Positions 1 to 5,676 of a stretch of 6,353 nt of DNA are shown piece by piece. Under the pieces are notes generated by a model. That model had not been told where the DNA came from. It searched no databases and worked only from the letters and a program-made list of their open reading frames with translations. Source of the stretch: Candidatus Brocadiia bacterium. Lineage in GTDB: Bacteria; Planctomycetota; PUPC01; DSUN01. A program made the translations under genes and the position numbers. The stretch's first letter is position 1, and every line of letters begins with the position of its first letter. The DNA is taken from assembly GCA_016782825.1 (NCBI GenBank), contig JADHXT010000217.1:1-6353 (forward strand). Direction: 5' to 3'.

Positions 1-864
1 CACGAACGCCTCCGCATCCACCGCCGTGCACACCGCCGCGGCGGGCCCGCCGTCCTGTGCGATCGTGTAGCCACGGGTGAACTCCCCGCGGGTCTCCACG
101 CGGATTCGCCGAGTCTGCGTGGAGACCAAGTCGGGGCGGAACGCCACAGCCACGGCGAGTGGGTCGTGGAGGATGGGCGCGCCCCGCTTGCGCTGGCCGT
201 CGCCGGTGTCCTGCCACGCTCGGATCATCGCGCTGAGCAGTGCCGTGGTCGGGAGGCTGGAGTCGGCGATGGCCTGCACGTCGTCCAGGGCGAGCTGGCA
301 CTGGAGGGTGACGTCGAGCCCCACCAGGGTGGTGGGGATGCCGGAATCGAAGCACACCCGCGCGGCCTCGGGGTCGCAGCGTATGTTCCACTCGGCCTGC
401 TGGCGGCTCACCACACCGCCCATGACGATGAGCCTGGCGCGCTCGGCGAGGCTGGGGTCGCGGAGCAGTGCCACGGCCATGTTGGTCATGGCGCCGATGG
501 TGATGAGGGTGAGTTGGCCGTCGCAGGCGTCTGCCGTGCGCAGGATCAGCTCGTCGGCCGGTAGGGATGATGGCTGCGGGAGGGAGGATGCGCCGTCGAG
601 CACGGCCGCCTGGTTCGGCGAGCCCGCCGGGGGGCCATCGAGCAGCGGCTGCCCGCGGCCAGTGCCCACAGGGATATCCGGCCGGCCGAAGGTGTCCAGG
701 AGCTTGAGGGCCAGTTGGCTGCGGACGGCCACGTCGCCGAACACCGTGGTGATGGCTCGCACGTCGAGCTCGGGGGAGTGGAGGGCGAACGCCAGGGCGA
801 GCGCGTCGTCGATATCGTCGCCGATGTCGGTGTCGATGAGCACGGGCAGGGGCTGGCCAGGCAT
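1..864 (-). CDS. Nucleoside hydrolase (IunH/RihA-type), C-terminus cut by window edge
   Basis: Ribonucleoside hydrolase family enzyme that would split the N-glycosidic bond of purine or pyrimidine nucleosides to ribose and free base for salvage; probably cytosolic, as no signal peptide is seen. The 288 codons visible carry the family's calcium and ribose site: the N-terminal Asp cluster in the variant form DTDIGDDIDDALAL (residues 11-24), TTVFGDV (39-45), IGAMTNMA (123-130), IVMGGV (146-151), WNIRCDPEAA (159-168) and the late HDPLA (233-237) that supplies the active-site His and a metal Asp. Family members are usually about 310-325 residues, so roughly 25-35 are missing beyond base 1. The ATG at 864 follows AGGAG with a 7-nt spacer; that site overlaps the coaC stop codon, which suggests coupled translation as the last visible gene of the operon. 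The family call is firm, but base specificity cannot be read from sequence, so no gene symbol is given. Confidence 0.93.
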   Translation of the reverse strand, partial: MPGQPLPVLIDTDIGDDIDDALALAFALHSPELDVRAITTVFGDVAVRSQLALKLLDTFGRPDIPVGTGRGQPLLDGPPAGSPNQAAVLDGASSLPQPSSLPADELILRTADACDGQLTLITIGAMTNMAVALLRDPSLAERARLIVMGGVVSRQQAEWNIRCDPEAARVCFDSGIPTTLVGLDVTLQCQLALDDVQAIADSSLPTTALLSAMIRAWQDTGDGQRKRGAPILHDPLAVAVAFRPDLVSTQTRRIRVETRGEFTRGYTIAQDGGPAAAVCTAVDAEAFV

Positions 865-871
865 GGGCAGG

Positions 872-876
872 CTCCT
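872..876 (-). promoter_or_regulatory. Shine-Dalgarno of the nucleoside hydrolase, overlapping the coaC stop
   Basis: AGGAG on the minus strand lies 7 nt before the ATG at 864 and shares bases with the TAG stop of coaC (875-877). A ribosome terminating on coaC would therefore sit on this site, so the hydrolase is probably translated in coupling with coaC. It also fixes the start at 864. Confidence 0.8.
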
Positions 877-1438
877 AGGCCGAAGTGGCCAACGCGGCCT
901 CCGCGACTTCGAGGATGGTGTCGAGGGCGGCCAGGCGCCCCTTGCCGCGTTCGCCGCAGGCCAGCCACCCTTCCTCTGGCTCGACGATGTGGTGCCCGCG
1001 TTCGCGCAGGATCGCCACATTGTGCTGCACGGCGGGGTTGGACCACATGCGCACGTTCATGGCTGGCGCGACCACGATGGGACAGGCCAGGCTGATGATG
1101 GTGGTGGTGAGGGCGTCGTCGGCGATGCCGTGGGCCATTTTCGCCACGAAGTTGGCCGTGGCGGGGGCGACGATGGCCAAGTGGGTGCGCTGCGCCAGAG
1201 CGATGTGCTCGGTGTGGTAGTGCTCGGGCGAGTCGAACAGATCGGTGATCACTGCCCGCCCGCTGATCGCGGCGAACGTGATGGGCTGGACGAGCCGGCA
1301 CGCCGTGGCCGTCATGACGACGGTGACGCCGGCCCCTCGCTGCCGCAGCCGCGAGACGAGGTCGGCGGCTTTGTAGGCCGCGATGCCGCCGGTGACGCCG
1401 ACCAGGATCTCACGGGATGCCAGCAGGTGTGTGCCCAC
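875..1438 (-). CDS. coaC: Phosphopantothenoylcysteine decarboxylase, standalone CoaC flavoprotein
   Basis: FMN-dependent decarboxylase of coenzyme A synthesis, converting 4'-phosphopantothenoylcysteine to 4'-phosphopantetheine in the cytosol. The 187-residue product covers only the CoaC (HFCD flavoprotein) half of the usual ~400-residue CoaBC. Seen in order: the FMN-binding N-terminus VGVTGGIAAYKA (13-24), the catalytic His in EHIAL (H78), the flavin-contacting APATANF (91-97), the substrate-clamp PAMN motif (125-128), and the flap with the catalytic Cys, GWLACGERGKGRL (157-169, C161). The start is GTG at 1438, because GGAGG stands 8 nt upstream and the flavin motif follows at the expected distance. 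The reading frame ends naturally at TAG and no CoaB (phosphopantothenate-cysteine ligase) domain follows, so CoaB must be encoded elsewhere or be replaced. Its position after gmk-rpoZ is where coaBC lies in many bacteria. Other HFCD proteins (UbiX/Pad1-like, lantibiotic EpiD-like) are less likely given PAMN plus the Cys flap and this context. Confidence 0.93.
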   Translation of the reverse strand: MGTHLLASREILVGVTGGIAAYKAADLVSRLRQRGAGVTVVMTATACRLVQPITFAAISGRAVITDLFDSPEHYHTEHIALAQRTHLAIVAPATANFVAKMAHGIADDALTTTIISLACPIVVAPAMNVRMWSNPAVQHNVAILRERGHHIVEPEEGWLACGERGKGRLAALDTILEVAEAALATSA

Positions 1439-1446
1439 AAGACGGG

Positions 1447-1451
1447 CCTCC
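1447..1451 (-). promoter_or_regulatory. Shine-Dalgarno that decides the coaC GTG start
   Basis: GGAGG on the minus strand lies 8 nt before the GTG at 1438 in the 35-nt rpoZ-coaC gap. It supports GTG as the initiator; there is no nearby in-frame ATG with an equally good site. Confidence 0.75.
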
Positions 1452-1473
1452 GCCGCGAGGGGTGCCGGGGTTG

Positions 1474-1737
1474 CTACTCGGTCGCTTCGCCTCCCACTTG
1501 GTCGGCCTGTGTGAGGCTCTCGTCGCCGTTGTCCGCTGGCGCGGGCAGGCGCGGAACGAGCCGCACGAGGTCGAGATCGATCTCCTGGAGGACGGATTCC
1601 ACGGGGTTGTCGCTGGACGGTTCCACGAGAAGCTGGGAGCCACGATTGATCTCGACCAATCGCTTCATGACCAGCGTCGCGAGCTTGAACCGCCCCCCCA
1701 CTCTACGGGCAAGACGTTCGGCAATTGCCTCGTCCAT
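1474..1737 (-). CDS. rpoZ: DNA-directed RNA polymerase omega subunit
   Basis: Small RNA polymerase subunit that wraps the C-terminal tail of beta-prime, helps core assembly and, in some bacteria, forms part of a ppGpp site. The 87-residue product has the conserved omega core near its N-terminus, LARRVGGRFKLATLVMKRL (9-27), where a Gly-x-Arg-x-x-Leu segment leads into the basic helix. The tail is acidic and low in hydrophobic residues (about 63-87), as is common in omega. Its ATG directly abuts the TGA stop of gmk with no spacer; AGGAGG lies 10 nt upstream (1748-1753) inside the gmk end, so translation is probably coupled. Adjacency to gmk is the classic arrangement (gmk-rpoZ) and strengthens an assignment that length alone would leave weak. 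A run of seven C (1693-1699 on the plus strand) lies within the core but the frame reads through intact. Confidence 0.92.
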   Translation of the reverse strand: MDEAIAERLARRVGGRFKLATLVMKRLVEINRGSQLLVEPSSDNPVESVLQEIDLDLVRLVPRLPAPADNGDESLTQADQVGGEATE

Positions 1738-2310
1738 TCAGTCCTGGCCTCCTGTGTCGTGTCGTCGCCCATCGGTGACCAGGTGACGCACTTCCGTCAC
1801 CGTGCGGGCGAGTTCGTCGTTTACAACGGAGTGGTCGTATTGGTTCCTGTACTGGCGTTCGGCGGCGGCCGTTTCCAGCCGCCGTCGTCGTTCGTCTTCG
1901 TCTTCGGTCGAGCGCTCGGCCAGGCGCTCCCCCAACGTGCCGGTGTCGGGCGCGTCGAGGAAGATGAGCATCGCATCGGGATGCACGGCCTTCACCTGCA
2001 TGGCGCCTTGCACGTCGATGAGCAACAGGCAGTCCTCGTTCGCGGCCAGCGCCTCGTCCACCTGGTCTCGCGGCGTGCCATAGAGGTTGCCGTGTACCTC
2101 GGCATGCTCGAGAAACTCTCCGTTGGCGAGCCGCTGGCGAAACTCCTCCTCGGAGAGGAAGATGTAGTCGCGGCCGTCGGTTTCGCCCGGCCGGGCCTTG
2201 CGCGTGGTGGCGGTCACCACCCGGCGGAGCGCCACCTGCCGGCAGAGCTGGTCGGCCACTGTGTTCTTGCCCACTCCGGCCGGGCCGGAAATGATGATCA
2301 CCTTGCCCAC
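1738..2310 (-). CDS. gmk: Guanylate kinase
   Basis: Cytosolic kinase that converts GMP plus ATP to GDP plus ADP, essential for GTP and dGTP supply and for recycling of cyclic-di-GMP products. The 190-residue product is close to the usual ~200. Motifs in order: P-loop GPAGVGKNT (9-17), GMP-binding TTRKARPGE (35-43) followed by GRDYIFL (46-52), GEFLEHAEVHGNLYGTP (64-80) of the GMP domain, the Walker-B-like LLLIDVQG (95-102), a lid rich in Arg (about 132-144), and the late YDHSVVND (158-165). The residue after the P-loop Lys is Asn (N16) instead of Ser/Thr/Gly, with Thr17 next to it. The start is GTG at 2310, 6 nt after the yicC stop; the Shine-Dalgarno is poor, so coupling to yicC is likely, and the product begins at the right distance from the P-loop. 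Confidence 0.97.
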   Translation of the reverse strand: MGKVIIISGPAGVGKNTVADQLCRQVALRRVVTATTRKARPGETDGRDYIFLSEEEFRQRLANGEFLEHAEVHGNLYGTPRDQVDEALAANEDCLLLIDVQGAMQVKAVHPDAMLIFLDAPDTGTLGERLAERSTEDEDERRRRLETAAAERQYRNQYDHSVVNDELARTVTEVRHLVTDGRRHDTGGQD

Positions 2311-2316
2311 GGCCGG

Positions 2317-3201
2317 CTACTCGACGTTCATGACCTGCTCGCGGATGCCGTCCGTCTCGATCCGGAGCTGGCCCACGAGGCGGGATAGATCGGCATCCGA
2401 CACCTTGGAGCCCATGGTGTTCACCTCGCGGTGGATCTCCGCGCCCAGAAACTCCAGGTGCCGCCCCACGGGCTTGTCCTGCTCCAGGGTGTCGCGGAAC
2501 TGCTTGAGGTGCGACCGCAGGCGCTGGACTTCCTCGCAGATGGCCGAGCGGTCGACGAAGATGGCGATCTCGCGTGCGAGGTCGCGCTCGGTGACGCTGA
2601 TGCCGCTATTGGCCAGCATCCGATTCACCCGCGCCGCCAGGCGCTCGCCGTAGCCTTCCAGCGCTTGCGGCTGCGCCTCTTCCACCTTGGCCGTGCCCTC
2701 TTCGAGCTGCTTGCAGTGCTCGAGGAGCGCCTGGCGCAGGTGGGCGCCTTCCACTTGGCGCATCTTGTCCAGGGCCTCGAGCGCCTGCTCCACGGTGGCT
2801 TGCACCTGCGCGTCCACCGTGCCATCGCCCCCGTCCAGAGCGCCTTCGCCCTCGAGGACGCCGGGGAGGCTCAGCAGTGCATCCAGGTGGAAGCTTCCCG
2901 CCCCGGGCATGTCCTCGGTAGCTTCCTGGAGCTGGCGGATGTAGCAGGCCAGCGCATCCTGGTTGATGGGCCGTGCGGCCTGGGCTCCCGTGCGCTCCAC
3001 GCGGACGTAAAGGTCCAGGGAGCCTCGCGTCACGTAGCGTCGGACAACCTTCTCGAGGTCATGCTCGGCGCCCACCATCTCGTGGGGCACGCGGGTGTTG
3101 AGTTTCAGGTGTCGGCCATTGACGGAGCGGACCTCGACGAAGATGGCACACCCCTCGCCCTGCCAGCGCGCCTGGCCGTATCCTGTCATGCTTCGTGTCA
3201 C
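2317..3201 (-). CDS. yicC: YicC-family endoribonuclease (YloC-like)
   Basis: Member of the YicC/YloC family; the E. coli protein is an oligomeric endoribonuclease implicated in small-RNA turnover. The 294-residue length matches the family (E. coli about 287). The hallmark N-terminus RSMTGYG (3-9) is present, then RSVNGRHLKLNTRVP (25-39), a central variable and helical region (about 80-190), and the conserved C-terminal DUF1732 part: DRSAICEEVQRLRSHL (217-232), GRHLEFLGAEIHREVNTMGS (246-265) and the closing IREQVMNVE (286-294). The GTG at 3201 is chosen over the ATG at 3189 because it gives the family-typical M-x-R-S-M-T-G start, and because it forms a GTGA overlap with the secG stop. No strong Shine-Dalgarno precedes it, which fits translation coupled to secG. 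It is followed at 6 nt by gmk, a widely conserved pairing. Confidence 0.96.
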   Translation of the reverse strand: MTRSMTGYGQARWQGEGCAIFVEVRSVNGRHLKLNTRVPHEMVGAEHDLEKVVRRYVTRGSLDLYVRVERTGAQAARPINQDALACYIRQLQEATEDMPGAGSFHLDALLSLPGVLEGEGALDGGDGTVDAQVQATVEQALEALDKMRQVEGAHLRQALLEHCKQLEEGTAKVEEAQPQALEGYGERLAARVNRMLANSGISVTERDLAREIAIFVDRSAICEEVQRLRSHLKQFRDTLEQDKPVGRHLEFLGAEIHREVNTMGSKVSDADLSRLVGQLRIETDGIREQVMNVE

Positions 3202-3578
3202 GGATTGGCCCCCGCTTTGGGGGAGGCTTCGGGTGCCGCAGGTTCAGCAGGCGTGGCGTCGCTCTTCGGCGGCGTGGTGTCCTTCGGGGCCTTCGCGGGG
3301 GCCTCCTGCCCCGGCTGGGCTGTCTTGACGTCGGGCATGGCCGACTCTTCGCGGTTCATCCGCCCGATCACGATGGCCAGCAGGAAGAAGATGCCTGCCA
3401 TCCAGCCGGTGATGCGCGAGAGTCCGGACTTGGGCCCCAACGCCGACTCGGCCGCGGCTCCGCCGCCGAGCATGCCCGAGAGCCCGCCGCCGCGCCCCGA
3501 CTGGAGCAGCACGATCAGCACCAGGAGGAGCGCATCGCCAACGAATACGATCCACAACAGTGTCATCAGGAAACCCAA
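3198..3578 (-). CDS. secG: Preprotein translocase subunit SecG with long Pro/Ala/Lys tail
   Basis: Inner-membrane partner of SecYE that assists SecA-driven protein export. With the TTG start the product has 126 residues. It shows the two-helix SecG plan: first membrane segment about 3-25 (FLMTLLWIVFV onward), the conserved cytosolic loop LLQSGRGGGLSGMLGGG (24-40), and a second membrane segment about 56-72 (ITGWMAGIFFLLAIVIG). A hydrophilic tail of about 54 residues follows, rich in Pro, Ala, Lys and Asp/Glu (73-126), longer than the minimal SecG. The TTG at 3578 is preferred because AAGGAG stands 8 nt upstream; the in-frame ATG at 3566 would be about 20 nt away and would give 122 residues. 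A longer frame reaching 3671 would overlap the end of tpiA and has no SecG-like sequence. The stop overlaps the yicC start by 4 nt. tpiA-secG adjacency recurs in many bacteria. Confidence 0.92.
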   Translation of the reverse strand: MGFLMTLLWIVFVGDALLLVLIVLLQSGRGGGLSGMLGGGAAAESALGPKSGLSRITGWMAGIFFLLAIVIGRMNREESAMPDVKTAQPGQEAPAKAPKDTTPPKSDATPAEPAAPEASPKAGANP

Positions 3579-3594
3579 GGCAATATCTCCTTGG
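3575..3594 (-). promoter_or_regulatory. Hairpin over the secG Shine-Dalgarno and TTG start
   Basis: On the minus-strand RNA, CCAAGG (3594-3589) and CCUUGG (3580-3575) are perfect complements separated by the 8-nt loop AGAUAUUG. The left arm contains the AAGG of the Shine-Dalgarno AAGGAG (3592-3587) and the right arm contains the UUG start codon (3578-3576). Folding would hide both. That it folds in the cell, or regulates SecG, is inference. Confidence 0.45.
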
Positions 3595-3618
3595 CCAATC
3601 GCGGCCGTTCGGGCTCGC

Positions 3619-4368
3619 CTAGCCCTTGGCAATGGCGGCAAACTTCTCGGCGACCAGGCTGGCCCCACCAATGAGCCCGCCGTCGATGTCGGGCTCCGAT
3701 GCGAGGGCTTTGCTGTTCTCCGGCTTCATGCTGCCACCGTAGAGGATGCGCGTGGTCTGAGCTACGTCGACACCGAACCGCTCGGCCAGCAGCCCGCGGA
3801 TGAATCCGTGCATCGAGTTGGCCTGCTCGGGCGTGGCCGTCTCGCCGGTGCCGATGGCCCACACGGGCTCGTAGGCCACCGTCACGGCGCCCATGTCCTC
3901 GACGGAAAATCCCTCGAGGCCGCCGAGCACCTGGGTTTTCACCACCTCTTCCTGGCGGCCGGCCTTGCGTTCCTCGAGCACCTCGCCCACGCACAGGATC
4001 GGCCGAAGGCCCGCCGCGATGGCGGCCCGCAGCTTCTGGTTGCAGCTCGCATCGGTTTCGCCGAAGTACTGGCGGCGCTCCGAGTGGCCCACGAGCACCC
4101 GCTTGCAGCCCACGCTCACAAGCATGGCTGCCGACACCTCGCCGGTGAAGGCCCCCTTGGGCTCGTGGTAGAGGTTCTGCCCCCCCACCTCGATAGCCGT
4201 GTCCTGAAGCACCTCGCACACGTCCGCCAGGAACGGTGCGGGCGGGAAGACCGCGAGGTCCACGTCCTCGGCCTCGGCCAACTGGCGCTTGAGGGCGGTG
4301 GCCAACTGGATGGCCTCGCGCAGATCGGTGTTCATCTTCCAGTTGCCTGCGATCAACAGTCGGCGCAT
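3619..4368 (-). CDS. tpiA: Triosephosphate isomerase
   Basis: Glycolytic and gluconeogenic enzyme interconverting dihydroxyacetone phosphate and glyceraldehyde 3-phosphate; a cytosolic TIM-barrel dimer. The 249 residues match the usual ~250. All key residues are present: AGNWKMN (7-13) with N9 and K11, the thumb and electrophile VGHSERR (93-99) with H95 and S96, the catalytic base in AYEPVWAIGTG (165-175) with E167 leading into the flexible loop, and the phosphate-gripper YGGSM (210-214) followed by the late GLIGGASL (231-238). The ATG at 4368 is preceded by GGGAG (4375-4379) with a 6-nt spacer and gives the canonical N-terminus. It lies 31 nt after pheA and 40 nt before secG. A GGGCT/AGCCC hairpin (3611-3625) spans its stop codon but lacks a U-tract. 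Confidence 0.98.
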   Translation of the reverse strand: MRRLLIAGNWKMNTDLREAIQLATALKRQLAEAEDVDLAVFPPAPFLADVCEVLQDTAIEVGGQNLYHEPKGAFTGEVSAAMLVSVGCKRVLVGHSERRQYFGETDASCNQKLRAAIAAGLRPILCVGEVLEERKAGRQEEVVKTQVLGGLEGFSVEDMGAVTVAYEPVWAIGTGETATPEQANSMHGFIRGLLAERFGVDVAQTTRILYGGSMKPENSKALASEPDIDGGLIGGASLVAEKFAAIAKG

Positions 4369-4399
4369 CCTTGACTCCCAAACAGGGCTGTGCGTGGGG

Positions 4400-5515
4400 C
4401 TATTCGATTGAGACCAGGCTGTCGGCCACGGGATAGGACCCGAGAATCTGGAGGTAGATGCACCGCTCGTGTACTTCCTTCAGAGCGGCGCGTGCCGGTT
4501 CGTCGTCGCGGTGGCCCTCAAAATCGATGAAGAAGTAGTATTCCCAGGGGTTGCGCTTCGAGGGGCGCGACTCGATCCGCGTGAGGTTCAGCCCGTGCTT
4601 CTGAAACGGCACCAGGGCTTCGTGCAGGGCGCCGGCCTGGTGCGTGACGGAGAGGACCACCGACGTCTTGTCGCGGCCGCTGGGCGTGCAGCATTCCTGG
4701 CCCAGGACCACGAAGCGGGTTACGTTGTGCGCCGCGTCCTCGATGTCCTTGTGGATCACCTCCAGCCCATAGGTGGCCGCGTTGGACACGTGCGCGATGG
4801 CGCCGGCGTCGGGCTCCTCGGCGGCCACCTCGCAGGCTCGCGCCGTGCTGGCGACCGGCACCAGGTCGCACTCGCCGTAGTGCTCGCTCAGCCACCGGCC
4901 GCATTGGGCAAACACCTGCGGCTTCGAGTAGATCTTCTTGATGCTGGCCTGGCGGCTCGACGCCAGCAGGCAGTGGTGGATCGCCATGAGCAGCTCGGAG
5001 CATATCTGCACGTTGGCGTCCATGAAGGCGTCCAGGGTGTCGCTGATCCCGCCGTCAATCGAGTTCTCCACGGGCACCACGCCCAGGTCGGCTGCGCCGG
5101 CGGCCACGGTGCGGAAGATGCCCGTGATATCCCGGTTGGGCAGGTAGTCCACCGACGCGCCAAACTTGGCCTGTGCCGCCAGATGCGTGAACGTGCCCTG
5201 CGGGCCAAGATAGCCCACGGTGATGGGCTTCTCGAGAGCGATGCACGCGGACATGACCTCGCGGAAGATCGACCTCAGCGACCGCGACGGCAGCGGCCCC
5301 GTGTTCAGCGCCGCCACGCGCTGGAACACCGCGGTCTCACGGGAGGGCACGTAGAACTTCGAGTTGCTCTGACGCTTCAGCTCGCCGATCTCGAGCACCA
5401 GCTTGCCGCGCTCGTTCAGCAACTCCACGAGCCGCTGGTCAATGCGGTCGATCCCGTCCCGGAGCGAATCGAGCGTCGGCTGACCCGTGTCAGATGGAGG
5501 CGCAGTATCACCCAT
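4400..5515 (-). CDS. pheA: Bifunctional chorismate mutase/prephenate dehydratase (P-protein)
   Basis: Converts chorismate to prephenate and then to phenylpyruvate, the committed steps to phenylalanine, in the cytosol. The 371 residues comprise three domains. An AroQ chorismate mutase (about 14-92) has R19, R36, K47, R59 and E60 aligning by spacing with the E. coli active-site residues R11, R28, K39, R51 and E52. A prephenate dehydratase domain (about 98-272) has GYLGPQGTFTH (101-111), VVPVENSIDGG (146-156) and the catalytic TRF motif (266-268). A C-terminal ACT domain (about 284-366) has the phenylalanine-binding GALHEAL (295-301) and ESRP (315-318) motifs, so feedback inhibition by phenylalanine is expected. 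The ATG at 5515 is preferred because GAGG lies 6 nt upstream; an ATG at 5554 would add 13 residues but has no Shine-Dalgarno and would sit almost on the predicted transcript start. It is the first gene of the minus-strand operon, 31 nt before tpiA. Confidence 0.97.
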   Translation of the reverse strand: MGDTAPPSDTGQPTLDSLRDGIDRIDQRLVELLNERGKLVLEIGELKRQSNSKFYVPSRETAVFQRVAALNTGPLPSRSLRSIFREVMSACIALEKPITVGYLGPQGTFTHLAAQAKFGASVDYLPNRDITGIFRTVAAGAADLGVVPVENSIDGGISDTLDAFMDANVQICSELLMAIHHCLLASSRQASIKKIYSKPQVFAQCGRWLSEHYGECDLVPVASTARACEVAAEEPDAGAIAHVSNAATYGLEVIHKDIEDAAHNVTRFVVLGQECCTPSGRDKTSVVLSVTHQAGALHEALVPFQKHGLNLTRIESRPSKRNPWEYYFFIDFEGHRDDEPARAALKEVHERCIYLQILGSYPVADSLVSIE

Positions 5516-5521
5516 GCACGA

Positions 5522-5525
5522 CCTC
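5522..5525 (-). promoter_or_regulatory. Shine-Dalgarno that decides the pheA start
   Basis: GAGG on the minus strand lies 6 nt before the ATG at 5515. It favours this start over the upstream in-frame ATG at 5554. Confidence 0.65.
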
Positions 5526-5566
5526 GCTGAGAAGGACGGCAAGAAATAGAGCATCGCAAGCTATTT

Positions 5567-5595
5567 ATTAGACCATGTTGCCCCCGCAAAGTCAA
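5567..5595 (-). promoter_or_regulatory. Predicted sigma70-type promoter for the pheA operon
   Basis: On the minus strand a -35 box TTGACT (5595-5590, 5 of 6 consensus) and a -10 box TCTAAT (5572-5567, 5 of 6) are separated by exactly 17 nt. TGG just upstream of the -10 makes an extended -10 element. The local sequence is AT-rich in an otherwise GC-rich window. The transcript would begin near 5560-5562, leaving a leader of about 45 nt before the ATG at 5515. No terminator or leader-peptide attenuator is visible in that leader. Confidence 0.72.
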
Positions 5596-5606
5596 GCAGG
5601 TAGAAT
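5578..5606 (+). promoter_or_regulatory. Predicted sigma70-type promoter for the divergent secreted-protein gene
   Basis: A -35 box TTGCCC (5578-5583, 4 of 6) and a -10 box TAGAAT (5601-5606, 5 of 6) are 17 nt apart, pointing right. The transcript would start near 5613, giving about 70 nt of leader before the ATG at 5686. The element interlocks with the opposing pheA promoter: each -35 lies within the spacer of the other. Confidence 0.5.
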
Positions 5607-5670
5607 ACGAGCCATGCGGAATGCAGGCCATCCCTATGCTCTCTGGCGCGGTCAACAAGCCGCGAAGGCT

Positions 5671-5676
5671 GAGGAG
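5671..5676 (+). promoter_or_regulatory. Shine-Dalgarno of the heparinase-like gene
   Basis: GAGGAG lies 9 nt before the ATG at 5686. It selects this start over the in-frame ATG at 5614, which has no such site and would put 24 extra residues before the signal peptide. Confidence 0.75.

Noticed and set aside
865..880. Frameshift that could have split a fused coaBC
   Set aside because: Sequence after the coaC stop is a nucleoside hydrolase with its own Shine-Dalgarno and ATG, in which no CoaB motif is present.
1693..1699. Run of seven C (G on the coding strand) in rpoZ as a programmed slippage or sequencing error site
   Set aside because: The omega core reads through in the correct frame on both sides. 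A similar seven-C run in tpiA (4180-4186) is also in frame.
77..1786. Long plus-strand open frame of 569 codons
   Set aside because: It runs antisense across the nucleoside hydrolase, coaC and rpoZ, which all carry clear family motifs. High GC with biased third positions produces such shadow frames; the translation has no recognisable domain.
3611..3625. GGGCT/AGCCC hairpin at the end of tpiA as a terminator
   Set aside because: Only 5 bp with a 5-nt loop, it spans the stop codon and no U-run follows on the minus strand; secG begins 40 nt later.
3579..3671. Longer SecG start at 3671 adding 31 residues
   Set aside because: It would overlap the C-terminal coding end of tpiA, and the extra residues are Arg/Pro-rich with no membrane or SecG character. 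The AAGGAG-TTG start fits better.
2431..4374. Long plus-strand open frame of 647 codons
   Set aside because: Antisense to yicC, secG and tpiA, with His/Ala/Gly/Leu-rich shadow composition and no motif. The minus-strand genes explain the region fully.
4469..5530. Plus-strand open frame of 353 codons opposite pheA
   Set aside because: A mirror frame of pheA, whose three domains and catalytic motifs are unmistakable on the other strand.
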